Below, piece by piece: positions 9,236 through 18,590 of a DNA stretch of 61,852 nucleotides. The stretch covers positions 1-61,852 of the forward strand of contig JAILDN010000048.1 in the NCBI GenBank assembly GCA_024689425.1. Reading direction: 5' to 3'. A model generated the notes under the pieces. It worked only from the letters and a program-made list of their open reading frames with translations, searched no databases and was not told where the DNA came from. The translations under genes were made by a program, and so were the position numbers. The first letter of the stretch is position 1, and each line of letters opens with the position of its first letter. The stretch is from Methanobrevibacter sp. Lineage in GTDB: Archaea > Methanobacteriota > Methanobacteria > Methanobacteriales > Methanobacteriaceae.

Positions 9236-9928
9236 TTATTTCTCCTTTCTTGGAACATAAACTGGGAGTTCACCAGTGTATCCTCTAGAATCTAGAGAAT
9301 GCTGTAAAGTTTCACTTTTATCCAATGATCTTAAAAATATTGTACTTGCAAGAGCACCTAGGGATTTAAATGATGAGATGTAAGAATGATATCCCAATCT
9401 AGTTTCTTGTGCTTTTTTCATTGTATCAATTTCATTCAAGAAAATAAATATTGTATTATACATCAATAATGCTATTTCAATAAGAATTTTTGGAACTTTT
9501 AATGTGTCTAAACAATGTAAAATTTTAGCAATAGGAGTTGTTAGTGCTAAAAAACCTAAACAAGGGAAACACCCCAGTACACGCATGAATGTATAAACTG
9601 CATAATGAAATGAGTCCGCCCTGACAACAATTCCAAATATTCCTGTTTCGTAAATAACTTCTCCTTTTCCAAAGAAAAACATTAAAAACAAACATGTTAT
9701 TATAAGAAATGCCATTGGAATGGATAAAAACTTCAAATATGACTTATAATTTATCTTAGCTACTGCCAATATAAGTATAGACATCACAAGGAATATAAAA
9801 ACGTCAAAATATAGATTATCCAAAACTAATGTAACAACTAACAGAATAATTGTAATGAATAATTTATAATAAGGATTTGCTTCTGTTAAATTATTATTGT
9901 GTGCAATATAATCCATATCAAATTTCAT
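9236..9928 (-). CDS. cbiQ: Cobalt/nickel ECF transporter permease CbiQ
   Basis: Transmembrane (T) component that couples CbiO ATP hydrolysis to the substrate-binding CbiM. The 230-residue protein has about five or six hydrophobic segments and two cytoplasmic Ala-Arg-Gly-type coupling motifs, visible here as AQETRLGYHSY and SLDSRGYTG. It ends one base before the cbiO start region, so translation is probably coupled. Confidence 0.92.
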   Translation of the reverse strand: MKFDMDYIAHNNNLTEANPYYKLFITIILLVVTLVLDNLYFDVFIFLVMSILILAVAKINYKSYLKFLSIPMAFLIITCLFLMFFFGKGEVIYETGIFGIVVRADSFHYAVYTFMRVLGCFPCLGFLALTTPIAKILHCLDTLKVPKILIEIALLMYNTIFIFLNEIDTMKKAQETRLGYHSYISSFKSLGALASTIFLRSLDKSETLQHSLDSRGYTGELPVYVPRKEK

Positions 9929-9966
9929 AATTAATCCCTAAAAAAAGAAAAAAGAAAGAAGATTAA

Positions 9967-10257
9967 TTATTCTTCTTTAATTTTTTGACCTCTCCAGTAT
10001 CCAAAGAAGTAACCAATAATGATTGCTCCTATAGCTGCTTGAAGAGCGAATAATAAACTTTCTATTTCACCACTAGGAGGTTCCCAAATTGATGAAAACC
10101 ATGGTTTAAAACCGGATTCTTCTATAGCTTCACCAGCTGCATCATCAGCACCACCAAAGTATCCATCATCTTCTCCATGACCATTATACATTACTAATGG
10201 TGCAATGAAAATTACTGCACAGATAACTGCTAAAATTATTAAAGTTGTTTTATTCAT
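9967..10257 (-). CDS. cbiN: Cobalt/nickel transport accessory protein CbiN
   Basis: A 96-residue protein with an N-terminal membrane helix, an acidic outer loop (NGHGEDDGYFGGADDA) and a second helix near residues 64-87, followed by a short basic tail. This two-helix plan is CbiN, which helps load metal into CbiM. It lies 8 bases after cbiM and 38 before cbiQ, the standard cbiMNQO order. The acidic loop may attract metal ions. Confidence 0.88.
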   Translation of the reverse strand: MNKTTLIILAVICAVIFIAPLVMYNGHGEDDGYFGGADDAAGEAIEESGFKPWFSSIWEPPSGEIESLLFALQAAIGAIIIGYFFGYWRGQKIKEE

Positions 10258-10265
10258 AATATCAC

Positions 10266-10931
10266 CTATGCTTCATTAGGAGCTAATGCACCTAGTTTAT
10301 CTAACAATTTTGGTTTGTATTCTTTTAATCTATCCCAAATAATTACAGTCAATATACCTTCACCAATAGCTAATGGAACTTGAGTTATTGCAAAAATAGT
10401 TAAGAAATTAACTAATGCTGTACCAAATGAAGGGGTAGGGAATGCAATTGCTAATTGGAATGAAGTAGCTACATAAGTTAATAAATCTCCTAAAAATGCT
10501 GCAAAGAAAATTGCAATAGTAGAAGATACATTAGCTTTGGTTAAACCTTTATATACAATCCATGCAATAAATGGTCCGACGATACCCATTGAGAAAATGT
10601 TAGCACCTAAAGTAGTTAATCCACCGTGAGCAAGTAAGATTGCTTGGAAAAGAAGAACAATAGTTGCTAAAACTGCAGTTACTGCAGGACCAAATAATGC
10701 CGCACCTAATCCGTTACCACAAGGGTGAGAACAACTTCCAGTAACAGAAGGTAATTTTAAAGATGATAAGATGAACATAAATGCTCCACTAACAGCGAGT
10801 AACGCTTTAGATTCTGGAGTTTCATCTACAATTTTTTTAATTTGATATATACCATATGCAACGATGATTAAAGATATGACAATCCATATTAAACACCATT
10901 GGCCAGGTAAATATCCTTCCATAATATGCAT
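10266..10931 (-). CDS. cbiM: Cobalt/nickel substrate-binding permease CbiM
   Basis: Substrate-specific S component of the importer. The 221-residue protein starts [13 protein letters not shown]; the free N-terminal Met-His pair forms the metal site in CbiM/NikM, so this start is secure. About six to seven membrane segments follow, with the family motifs [20 protein letters not shown] and [15 protein letters not shown] box and a palindrome lie upstream (11024-11065). The metal may be Co2+ for B12-type corrinoids or Ni2+ for F430 and hydrogenase; sequence alone does not settle this. Confidence 0.94.
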   Translation of the reverse strand: MHIMEGYLPGQWCLIWIVISLIIVAYGIYQIKKIVDETPESKALLAVSGAFMFILSSLKLPSVTGSCSHPCGNGLGAALFGPAVTAVLATIVLLFQAILLAHGGLTTLGANIFSMGIVGPFIAWIVYKGLTKANVSSTIAIFFAAFLGDLLTYVATSFQLAIAFPTPSFGTALVNFLTIFAITQVPLAIGEGILTVIIWDRLKEYKPKLLDKLGALAPNEA

Positions 10932-11023
10932 GATAAATTCCTCTCTTTTAAAATTTTTTTGGATAATTAAATCTTTTGATAATAATTATCCTGCCAAACC
11001 AAAATATCACTTCACTTTTAAAG

Positions 11024-11065
11024 TAATACTTGTTGAATAGTATTATATTATTCTTAATATATAAA
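11024..11065 (-). promoter_or_regulatory. cbiM promoter with operator-like palindrome
   Basis: On the minus strand a TATA box TTTATATATT (11056-11065) is followed by a perfect inverted repeat TAATACT-N8-AGTATTA (11024-11045). The repeat would cover the expected transcription start, a position where a bound repressor blocks transcription. A metal-responsive regulator such as NikR or a DtxR-family protein is a reasonable guess. No cobalamin riboswitch features were seen. Confidence 0.55.
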
Positions 11066-11194
11066 TGTAATTAATTTTTTATCAAGTATACTTTAATAAA
11101 TTAATCTTTAAAATCAATGCTATTTTAAAAGAATATGATTGTTTAATAGAGTATATGAAAAAATAATTTAAATGATTATAACAAATATTAAATT

Positions 11195-11833
11195 ATGAAC
11201 ATTAAAAACAACTTAATACTTGCATTAGATGTAGGGAGCGAAAAAGAAGCAATCCAAATATGTGATAGTGTTAAACATAATATTGATACAATAAAGATAG
11301 GTTATCCACTAGCGCTTGCAGAAGGTCTTGAAATAATTCAAAAATTAAAAGACAAATTTGATTTTAAAGTAATTTGTGACTTTAAAGTAGCCGATATTGA
11401 TGCAACAAACGAAAAAATATGTGAAGAGACATTTAAAGCAGGGGCAGATGCAATAATCTGTCATGGATTTGTCGGTGAAGATAGTGTACAGGCATGCCTC
11501 GATGTTGCAAATAAATATGAAAGAGAGTTATTTTTATTAACTGAAATGTCACATCCAGGAGCTAAAAAGTTCCTGCAAGGAGCTGCAGATGAAATAGCTA
11601 AAATGGGTGTTGATATGGGAATAACAAATTATGTTGCGCCGGCAACACGTCTTGATCGCCTTCAGGATATAAGAAATATTGTAGGTAAAGATGCATTTAT
11701 CATATCACCAGGTGTTGGAAAACAAGGCGGAGATGCTAAAAAGACTTTAGAAATATCTAATGCAATAATAGTTGGAAGAAGTATTTATGAAGCAGACAAT
11801 CCTAAAATTGCCTGTGAAAACTTATTAAAATAA
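11195..11833 (+). CDS. pyrF: Orotidine 5'-phosphate decarboxylase
   Basis: Converts OMP to UMP, the last step of de novo pyrimidine synthesis. The 212-residue TIM barrel has ALDVGS at strand 1, the catalytic tetrad region DFKVADIDATN (D-x-K-x-x-D) and the phosphate-binding ISPGVGKQGG and VGRSIYEA loops. No clear SD precedes ATG, so the mRNA may be leaderless or have a short leader. It is a plus-strand gene divergent from cbiM. Confidence 0.95.
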   Translation: MNIKNNLILALDVGSEKEAIQICDSVKHNIDTIKIGYPLALAEGLEIIQKLKDKFDFKVICDFKVADIDATNEKICEETFKAGADAIICHGFVGEDSVQACLDVANKYERELFLLTEMSHPGAKKFLQGAADEIAKMGVDMGITNYVAPATRLDRLQDIRNIVGKDAFIISPGVGKQGGDAKKTLEISNAIIVGRSIYEADNPKIACENLLK

Positions 11834-11920
11834 TCTAAAAGTATTTTAATAATTAATTATATATAACATTAATGTTCTACTTAGCTAATTGAACAAATAA
11901 CTGAAAAGGAGGCAAAATAC

Positions 11921-12166
11921 ATGGCATCAGAAGTAACCAAATTAATTATGGAAACTATCTTAGGTTTAATCACCACTGCTTTTGCATTTGTTGCAGGTTT
12001 AGCATGGAACGACGCTATTCAAAAATTGATTGAAGGACTTATCGGTACAGGAGATTCTTTAGTACCATTATTTACCTACGCAATCATCGTTACCATCATT
12101 GCAGTTCTTGTTACTGTAATCCTTGCAAGATTCGCTGCAAAACTAGGTATTGAACTCGATGACTAA
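11921..12166 (+). CDS. DUF5654 family small membrane protein
   Basis: An 81-residue protein with two hydrophobic helices (about 9-30 and 47-69), a conserved GLAWNDAIQ turn between them and an acidic C-terminus. The plan matches DUF5654, a small membrane family common in archaea. A strong GGAGG lies 8 bases upstream of ATG and codon use is clean, suggesting good expression. A short T-rich tail follows the stop, probably its terminator, shared with the convergent membrane gene at 12193. Function is unknown. Confidence 0.75.
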   Translation: MASEVTKLIMETILGLITTAFAFVAGLAWNDAIQKLIEGLIGTGDSLVPLFTYAIIVTIIAVLVTVILARFAAKLGIELDD

Positions 12167-12192
12167 AAAGGAAATTAAATTTTTTCCTTTTT

Positions 12193-12714
12193 TTAATTTT
12201 TATATAACCATCCGGCCATTAAATAAGATATTTCAAATAAAATAAATAATATAAACGTCCAAAATGAGAAAACACCACATAATGCTAATAAAAATACAAC
12301 TATTTTCATTACAAACCTATATTCAAAGAACAATATAACAAATTCATTTTGAGTAACATTTGAAATTAATTCATGCCCTACTTCATCAGTAAGTGCTGCC
12401 AAAATGGAAACTAATAAAACAACCACACTTAATTGAGGTATTCCACAAATTAAACATATTAAAATAAATACTATTAATGTAATTATATGATGAATCCCAT
12501 CTATTTTTAGTGCAAGCAGATTACCCATTAAAATTCCAATAAATACATATGCAGCACCCACATCACTAATTGTCGCCATAGCGGATGAAATAGCACATAT
12601 CAATCCAAAAAATATGGCCAATATACGATTTTTATCTACATCATATGCATCATCAGAAAATTTCATGAAAAATCCTGAAAGAAAAAATAAGACTGCCAAT
12701 AGAATTAACTTCAA
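12193..12714 (-). CDS. Multi-pass membrane protein, paralogue of 52345
   Basis: A 173-residue integral membrane protein with about five hydrophobic segments. I do not recognise the family. Conserved features shared with the protein at 52345-52872 are LSGFFMK-SDD-YDV near the N-terminus, AAYVFIGILMGNL, KIDGIHHIITLIV, DEVGHELI and FFEYRFVMKIVVFLLA. The start is probably TTG at 12714: its first 16 residues align one-to-one with the paralogue and AGGTG precedes it, whereas GTG at 12723 leaves no SD. The acidic SDD and GHEL residues within membrane-flanking turns could be functional. It follows dys closely, with the SD overlapping the dys stop. Confidence 0.75.
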   Translation of the reverse strand: MKLILLAVLFFLSGFFMKFSDDAYDVDKNRILAIFFGLICAISSAMATISDVGAAYVFIGILMGNLLALKIDGIHHIITLIVFILICLICGIPQLSVVVLLVSILAALTDEVGHELISNVTQNEFVILFFEYRFVMKIVVFLLALCGVFSFWTFILFILFEISYLMAGWLYKN

Positions 12715-12723
12715 AATAAACAC

Positions 12724-13641
12724 CTAAATTCTATCTAAAACTGCAGCATAAATTAATGGGAATATTATAGTAACATCACCAATTACTGTTTCAAGTGTTG
12801 AACCGCATTTAGCTTTTGACCAGGATTTAGCTTCCTGTAGTGGCGCTCCACTTAAGCTACCTGCTTCTGGACGATCCAAAGTTATTTGAATAGCTGAATC
12901 CAAACCTCCTTTAAGTAAGGTTGAAGCAAGAGTATAATGCTTTGTTAAGCCACCACCTAAAAGTATTCCCCCAATTCTTGTACTGTCAAAAACCAAATCA
13001 GACAAATAATGCATATCAGCTACTGCATCAACAGTGAAATCATGATCTTGAGTAAACATCCATAATTGCAAACCAAACATACTGTCAATTAATCCTGGAG
13101 CAAAAATAGGGACTTTTAAACGAGCAGCAGTCGCAACAAATGAATTCTCATCATCAATAAGTAATCCAACTTCATATAATAATTCTTGGATAGATATTTT
13201 AGGCTTGCGAGCAGATATATCTTCAAAAATTTTAATTATTTCACTTTCAAATATTGTAAAATCATCAGAACCCACATTAATATCTGAAATTCTACCAATG
13301 CCATCAGCATTTAAATCTTCATCATCACGTCCTTCGTCTCGATAATGATTTCCGCCAAATGCTTCAAGCAAATCATGAGTAATGTTAGCTCCACTTGATA
13401 TGACTAAATTTACATGATTTTCACGAATCATATTTGTAACAATATTTCTAAGGCCTCCTGGAATTAGAGGTCCTCCCAGACTCATAAAAACATTCATTTC
13501 ATCATCATTAATCATATCTGCGAGTATATTTGAAGCTCTAGCAACCCTACCTGATCCTAAAACACCAGATTTATCAAATTGATTAACTAATTCAGATACT
13601 TTCATATCTTTTTTTACAGTTAACTGGTTTACTTTATCCAT
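12724..13641 (-). CDS. dys: Deoxyhypusine synthase
   Basis: Transfers the aminobutyl group of spermidine to a lysine of translation factor aIF5A with NAD+. The 305-residue protein has the active-site lysine segment GGGLTKHYTLASTLLKGG and NAD-binding motifs including SSGANITHDLLEA and GSLSGA near the C-terminus. SD GTGAT lies three bases before ATG. The upstream CBS regulator ends 9 bases away, and the membrane protein at 12193 follows, suggesting one transcript. Confidence 0.94.
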   Translation of the reverse strand: MDKVNQLTVKKDMKVSELVNQFDKSGVLGSGRVARASNILADMINDDEMNVFMSLGGPLIPGGLRNIVTNMIRENHVNLVISSGANITHDLLEAFGGNHYRDEGRDDEDLNADGIGRISDINVGSDDFTIFESEIIKIFEDISARKPKISIQELLYEVGLLIDDENSFVATAARLKVPIFAPGLIDSMFGLQLWMFTQDHDFTVDAVADMHYLSDLVFDSTRIGGILLGGGLTKHYTLASTLLKGGLDSAIQITLDRPEAGSLSGAPLQEAKSWSKAKCGSTLETVIGDVTIIFPLIYAAVLDRI

Positions 13642-13650
13642 TAAATCACA

Positions 13651-14553
13651 CTAATTAGTAATAATTGGGAATTGATTTAAATTAGTTATTGAATCTATTA
13701 AATCAGTCCTTGTAACAATTCCAAGCAGGTTATTATCATCATCAGCGATGATTAATCTTGAAATATTCTTTTTAAATAATATTTCAATAGCTTTAGCAAT
13801 CTTTATATTTTCATTGACAATGATAACTTTTTTAGACATTACTTCTCCAACAGTAACAGTATCATTTTGGTCTGCAAATGCATTTACTAAATCTGTTACA
13901 GTAAATACTCCTACGACCTTACCGTCTTTCATTACTGGAGCACCATTAATATTATTTTCTGAAAATACTTTTGCGGCTTCTTTTAAACTACAATCAATTT
14001 TTAAAGAAATTACATTTCTACTTGCAATGTCGCCTACTGTTTGCTTAGGAATACTTCTAATAGTTTTTGTTTCAACGAGCAAAATATTATCCATATCATC
14101 TCTTCCAACGATTTCACCCATTATGCCTAAGTTATTTACCGGTGTTGGACCTATTCTTATAGTATCTCCTAAATTTAAATCCTTAATACTTCCAAGTACT
14201 TTAATAGCTGCTTCACATTCATCAGGTTGAGGCACTGATGTGAATTCTATTTTTGCAACAGAAATATCTTTTAATCTTTCATCATTTCTGTAAATTGGAA
14301 CTTTTTTTTCTTTATCTGAAATTGAAATGTTTAAAGAGTGATAAGCCTCAATTGTTGGTTTATAACCCCCTCTTGGACCTGGAACTCCCTTAACTAAACT
14401 TAAACTCCTAAGAGATTGCATTTGATTACGAATTGTTCCAGGATTTCTATTCATAACCTCAGCAATATCCTCTCCTTTAATGGATTTCCCATCAGAGGAT
14501 TGATATAAGTTAATTAGTGTTTGTAAAATTTCTTTTTGTACAGATGTTAACAT
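13651..14553 (-). CDS. Winged-helix CBS-domain regulator
   Basis: A 300-residue protein with an N-terminal winged helix (residues about 5-65; IKGEDIAEVMNRNPGTIRNQ is the recognition region), a central beta domain (about 95-165) and a C-terminal pair of CBS domains (about 170-295). CBS pairs bind adenosyl ligands such as AMP, ATP or SAM, so this looks like a ligand-sensing transcription regulator of a type common in methanogens. Targets are unknown. ATG at 14553 is chosen over GTG at 14562. It lies upstream of dys on the same strand. Confidence 0.8.
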   Translation of the reverse strand: MLTSVQKEILQTLINLYQSSDGKSIKGEDIAEVMNRNPGTIRNQMQSLRSLSLVKGVPGPRGGYKPTIEAYHSLNISISDKEKKVPIYRNDERLKDISVAKIEFTSVPQPDECEAAIKVLGSIKDLNLGDTIRIGPTPVNNLGIMGEIVGRDDMDNILLVETKTIRSIPKQTVGDIASRNVISLKIDCSLKEAAKVFSENNINGAPVMKDGKVVGVFTVTDLVNAFADQNDTVTVGEVMSKKVIIVNENIKIAKAIEILFKKNISRLIIADDDNNLLGIVTRTDLIDSITNLNQFPIITN

Positions 14554-14677
14554 GTTTTTCACTCGACATAAAGTAAATTTAAATAATTATTGATAAATAT
14601 GTAAAAAAGAGTTAATAAACATAATGATTTATCATTATATTTCTAAAAAAAAATAAAAAATAAAGAAAATGAAATGA

Positions 14678-15667
14678 TTATTCAACTAACTGTTTTAAAT
14701 CATTCCTAATAATTGAAGTTGCATTAAATCCTTTTATAGCATCAATCATTTCTGGGAATTTTGCTTTAGGGATTAATACATTAATTTGTGAAAAATCAGA
14801 GCCCGGAGTGATTGTAGGCTCATCAGCACAAAGTTTATTACCTATTAAATAATTTGAAACTTCTTCGATTTTACTATTGGATATATTGAATTTAACATCG
14901 AAGAACTTTTTAGCAGTGATAGCTCCATACAATTGTTTAAAAATCATTTGAGCTTTTTCCATCTTCTCACCAGTACAACTTACACCAGCATAAAGACCTG
15001 CTGAAGAGTGTAAAATTGTTTCAAGTTCTTTTAAACCTGCTTTTTTCAAACTACTGCCCGTTTGAGTATTATCAACAATTAAATCAGCACCTTTAGCAAT
15101 ATATACTTCAGTAGCACCATCGGAGTTAATGACTTGCACCATTTCATTGTCTCCGTCAGTTAATCCTCTAACTTGAACAAACGGTACTGCATCACCATAG
15201 ATTTCTTGGTATACTTCATTTTCCATAATGTGCTTTCTAGTTAAGTTAGGATATTCAGTGAAACATAAAATAGGAGTTTTACGATCCCTATTAGCTTCAA
15301 AGAATTCAGACAAATTATTATATGGAGAATCATTTGGAACGGCAACGATTAGACGTGTTTGTCCATAATCCAAATCTCCAATTTTAACAGTATTAGTATC
15401 TCTTAAAACGGATTCCTCTTTAACCCAATCTTCACCTACAATTGCAATGTCGACCATTCCACGGTTAAGCTCTACTGGTGTTGACTGTGGACGGGTTAAA
15501 AAAGCAACAATCTCCTCATCATTTACTATATTAATTTCATAAGATTCATTTCCAGGTTCATATCCTCTTACTTCGTAACCTGCATCAACAAACAATTGAT
15601 GAGTATTTCCTCTATTTACATTATTTAAACTTCCCTTTGGAAGTCCTAAAATTATTTTCTCTTTCAT
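14678..15667 (-). CDS. hisG: ATP phosphoribosyltransferase, long form
   Basis: First enzyme of histidine synthesis, joining ATP and PRPP. The 329-residue protein has the HisG catalytic domain (GLPKGSLNN near the start, [27 protein letters not shown] at the PRPP loop) and a C-terminal ACT-like regulatory domain (about 255-329), so it is the long, HisZ-independent form that histidine can inhibit. ATG 15667 with AGGT upstream is used; the longer frame would overlap the P-type ATPase gene and its extra 28 residues are low-complexity. Confidence 0.92.
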   Translation of the reverse strand: MKEKIILGLPKGSLNNVNRGNTHQLFVDAGYEVRGYEPGNESYEINIVNDEEIVAFLTRPQSTPVELNRGMVDIAIVGEDWVKEESVLRDTNTVKIGDLDYGQTRLIVAVPNDSPYNNLSEFFEANRDRKTPILCFTEYPNLTRKHIMENEVYQEIYGDAVPFVQVRGLTDGDNEMVQVINSDGATEVYIAKGADLIVDNTQTGSSLKKAGLKELETILHSSAGLYAGVSCTGEKMEKAQMIFKQLYGAITAKKFFDVKFNISNSKIEEVSNYLIGNKLCADEPTITPGSDFSQINVLIPKAKFPEMIDAIKGFNATSIIRNDLKQLVE

Positions 15668-15731
15668 GTTAATACCTAAAATAAGATTATTCAATATAAT
15701 ATATATTATTTTTGTTAAAAAAATAAAAAAA

Positions 15732-17777
15732 TTAGTTGTGATATGCTTCACAACTTTGTCTATTTAATGTATGCTTATGAGCATGCATATGCTTTATACC
15801 CTTTCCAGTTACGATTTCATCGAGGATTTCAATACCTTCATGTGAATGAGTATGTTCTCCATCGTCATGGTAGTGATAGTGACTGTGTTCCACATTTTCT
15901 GAGTCGATTTTTTTAATTGAATCATCAAAGTGCCTATCATAAAGCAAAGCGGCATTTAAAACAACCAAACAAGACCCCGCATTGTGAACGATTGCTCCTG
16001 TAACTGGATTTAACCATCCTAAAACAGAGAAAACAATAGCTAAAGCATTGATAGTCATAGATATGATAATATTTGCTTTAATTGTGAATAATGTGGAGTT
16101 CGATAGTTTCTTAAGATAGGGGATTTTTCCAATGTCATCTCCTAAAAGTGCAATGTCTGCAGCCTCAATTGCTACATCACTTCCAACAGATCCCATTGCA
16201 ACACTTACATCTGCAGTTTTGAGTGCAGGCGCATCGTTTACTCCATCTCCAATCATACAGACCTTTTTGCCTTCACTTTTGAGTTTTTCTATCCATGAGA
16301 GCTTTTCTTCTGGAAGCAGATTACCATAAACCTTGTCAATTCCAACTTGAGATGCGAAGTAGTTTGCAGTTTCTGTGTTATCTCCCGTAAGCAATATAGT
16401 TTCAGTATCCAAATCATGCAAACTTTTTATCATGCTTGCAGAATCTTCACGAATCACATCAGATAAACCAATAAACCCTGCAACTTCATCATTTAGTGCA
16501 ACTATGATTGAAGCTTTTCCTTCGCTTCTGAGTTTGTCCAAGTAACTCTCATCAACATCAATATTATTTTCAGCTAAAAACTTTGAATTTCCTGCATAAA
16601 CTTTACCATATGAAATATTACAACTTACACCTTTTCCAGGATACATCTTAAAATCTTTTGAATCTTCTAAGTCCATTTCTAATTCATTAGCTTTATTGAC
16701 TATGGATTTAGCTAATGGATGTTCACTTAATTTTTCACATGATGCAACAACTTTAAGCAAATCGGCTTCACTCAAATCATTTTTAACAGAAATTACATCA
16801 GATACCTGTAAATTTCCATATGTCAATGTACCTGTTTTATCAAATAGCAATGTATTTAGACCACCAAGAGTCTCTAGAGCTTCACCTGATTTAATTAAAA
16901 CACCATATTTCGTTGCCTGACCAATAGCTGCCATGATAGCTGTCGGTGTTGCAAGTATCAATGCGCATGGACAAAATACAACTAAAACAGTTACTCCCCT
17001 TTCAATGTTACCAGTTATAAGCCAAGCAGCAATAGCTATCAATAATGCAACCGGAACGAGCCATGTTGCCCATTTATCTGCAATTCTTTGTGTAGGAGCC
17101 TGTTTTTCATCGGCTGCTTTTACAAGATCAATTAACTTTTGGAGTGATGAGTTTTCACCCAAACTAGTTGCTTTAATATCAATAGCACCATACATATTCA
17201 TGGTTCCGCAAAATACCTCATCACCTACTTCCTTATCAATTGGTAAGGATTCTCCAGTCATAATTGATTGGTCAAGAGAGGAAGTACCACTAATTATTTC
17301 GCCGTCTACAGGTACGCTTTCACCTGGAAGAATCCTTAAAGTATCACCAATCTTAATCTCATCAACAGATACAACTTCTTCAACACCATTTGAAATCCTT
17401 CTTCCAGTTTGAGGAGTTAAATTGATAAGATTTCTTAAACCTTTTTTAGCTCGTTCAACAGTCCAATCTTCAAGAAGTGCTCCTAAAGCCATAATCCATG
17501 CAACTTCACCTGCTGCAAATATCTCACCAATTAAAAGTGAAGCAATCATGGCTATTGCTATTAAAAGAGCTGATGAAATCCATCTTTCACGGACTAATCT
17601 TGTCATAGCAAGAAGCAACATTGGAATTCCACTGATAATTACCGTTCCCCATGCAGGATTTAAGTAAATTGGAGTGTCAATTCCAAATATCATAAAAATA
17701 ACTGCAATTAATAGAAATATACCAGAGATGATAGTCATTTTCAAGCCAAACAAAAAATCTATTATTTCATCAATCAC
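15732..17777 (-). CDS. Heavy-metal P1B-type ATPase with His-rich tail
   Basis: A 681-residue transition-metal pump. It has the metal-site CPC in [11 protein letters not shown], the TGES motif in the actuator domain, the phosphorylation motif DKTGTLTYG, the EHPLAKS motif and [10 protein letters not shown]. There is no N-terminal Cxx C metal-binding domain; instead the last 60 residues are His-rich ([18 protein letters not shown], then HMHAHKHT). The penultimate helix has [12 protein letters not shown] rather than the NY/MSS pattern of Cu pumps, so Zn, Ni, Co or Cd export is more likely than Cu. Metal identity is an inference. Its promoter region carries a 43-bp duplication. Confidence 0.88.
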   Translation of the reverse strand: MIDEIIDFLFGLKMTIISGIFLLIAVIFMIFGIDTPIYLNPAWGTVIISGIPMLLLAMTRLVRERWISSALLIAIAMIASLLIGEIFAAGEVAWIMALGALLEDWTVERAKKGLRNLINLTPQTGRRISNGVEEVVSVDEIKIGDTLRILPGESVPVDGEIISGTSSLDQSIMTGESLPIDKEVGDEVFCGTMNMYGAIDIKATSLGENSSLQKLIDLVKAADEKQAPTQRIADKWATWLVPVALLIAIAAWLITGNIERGVTVLVVFCPCALILATPTAIMAAIGQATKYGVLIKSGEALETLGGLNTLLFDKTGTLTYGNLQVSDVISVKNDLSEADLLKVVASCEKLSEHPLAKSIVNKANELEMDLEDSKDFKMYPGKGVSCNISYGKVYAGNSKFLAENNIDVDESYLDKLRSEGKASIIVALNDEVAGFIGLSDVIREDSASMIKSLHDLDTETILLTGDNTETANYFASQVGIDKVYGNLLPEEKLSWIEKLKSEGKKVCMIGDGVNDAPALKTADVSVAMGSVGSDVAIEAADIALLGDDIGKIPYLKKLSNSTLFTIKANIIISMTINALAIVFSVLGWLNPVTGAIVHNAGSCLVVLNAALLYDRHFDDSIKKIDSENVEHSHYHYHDDGEHTHSHEGIEILDEIVTGKGIKHMHAHKHTLNRQSCEAYHN

Positions 17778-17810
17778 ATTAACACCTTCTTTGATAATTA
17801 TTAAATACTA

Positions 17811-17853
17811 AAAAGTATTACTTTTTTTGAGTTCATTTATATACTCAGTATTA
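17811..17853 (-). repeat. 43-bp direct repeat, promoter-proximal copy
   Basis: Identical over 43 bp to 17885-17927, 74 bases away. Read on the minus strand it holds TAATACTGAGTATATAAATG, that is a TATA box (TATATAAA) fused to an ATACT-N1-AGTAT palindrome, and ends in AGTAATACTTTT. The TATA box lies about 60 bases before the ATPase ATG, consistent with being its promoter. Confidence 0.75.
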
Positions 17854-17884
17854 CTTATACATACTTTTAGTTCACAAAATATAT

Positions 17885-17927
17885 AAAAGTATTACTTTTT
17901 TTGAGTTCATTTATATACTCAGTATTA
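17885..17927 (-). repeat. 43-bp direct repeat, distal copy
   Basis: Exact second copy of the block at 17811-17853, including TATA box and ATACT-N1-AGTAT palindrome at 17915-17925. It could be a tandem second promoter or an additional regulator-binding site for the ATPase gene. The spacing of 74 bases is about seven helical turns, so two bound proteins could lie on the same DNA face. Confidence 0.75.
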
Positions 17928-17976
17928 TTAAAAAAAATTTCACGAAAAATAGTATGTGAAAGAAAAAACAATTAAT

Positions 17977-18565
17977 CTAAAAATAAGTTGCTATTTCAAA
18001 AGTTTTCTTAATATAATTTTCTTTATTTTCCGGAGTAATCTTATCATGACTCGTCTCATTGAAAAAATAGAAATTAATATCTTCAGCTTTGTTATTTAAT
18101 CTGTCGCGAGCAAAAATAGTTTTAATGGCATCAATTTTACCATCAGCCTTTAAGTCCTCATAGCTGCTTCCATACTAATTAGAAAATTAACTTGTTTCAA
18201 AGTTTTCATTTATTCCTGTTCGTCATCATTATAATATCTAAATCCATATGTAAAAACACGTGAAAACCAGCCCACAAGCTTTGAAGGAGCATCAAGCCAA
18301 AAAATTGGGAAAATAAAGGTCAAAATATCCGAATTGTTAATTAATTCTTGTTCTTCTAAAACATCTGGAGAAATATAAGATTCATTATAATTTGCTTCAC
18401 AAAGGTATTCTTCTTCAGACATATCTGAATTAAACTCTTTTTTGTACACAAATCAGATATAGTAAAATCAATATTTGATGCCTTAAGTCCCTCTATATAA
18501 GATTCTTTTAAAGCATAAGTTACACTTTCATTACTTGGATGGCAATATACAATATGTACTTTCAT
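17977..18565 (-). pseudogene. Decayed NAD(P)H oxidoreductase, flavodoxin-like fold
   Basis: Fragments of one protein occur in different frames on the minus strand. The N-terminus MKVHIVYCHPSNESVTYALK is the FMN-binding start of MdaB/NQO1-like quinone reductases. After a frameshift near 18440 the frame continues YKKEFNSDMSEEEYL, then FPIFWLDAPSKLVGWFSRVF (the typical P-x-W...P..L.GW.DRVF motif). A second disrupted stretch near 18140-18210 contains stops, and the C-terminal piece GSSYEDLKADGKIDAIK ends at 17977. At least two lesions make a functional product unlikely, unless sequencing error explains them. It lies just downstream of the radical SAM cluster. Confidence 0.75.
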
Positions 18566-18590
18566 TTTATTAATCAAAGTTAAAGAATGA

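Noticed and set aside
10932-11194. Cobalamin riboswitch upstream of cbiM
   Set aside because: No conserved B12-box or multi-helix core; the region is AT-rich and better explained as a TATA promoter with a palindrome.
16132-17667. Several plus-strand frames inside the P-type ATPase gene
   Set aside because: They lie wholly antisense to a gene with clear ATPase motifs and lack start signals.
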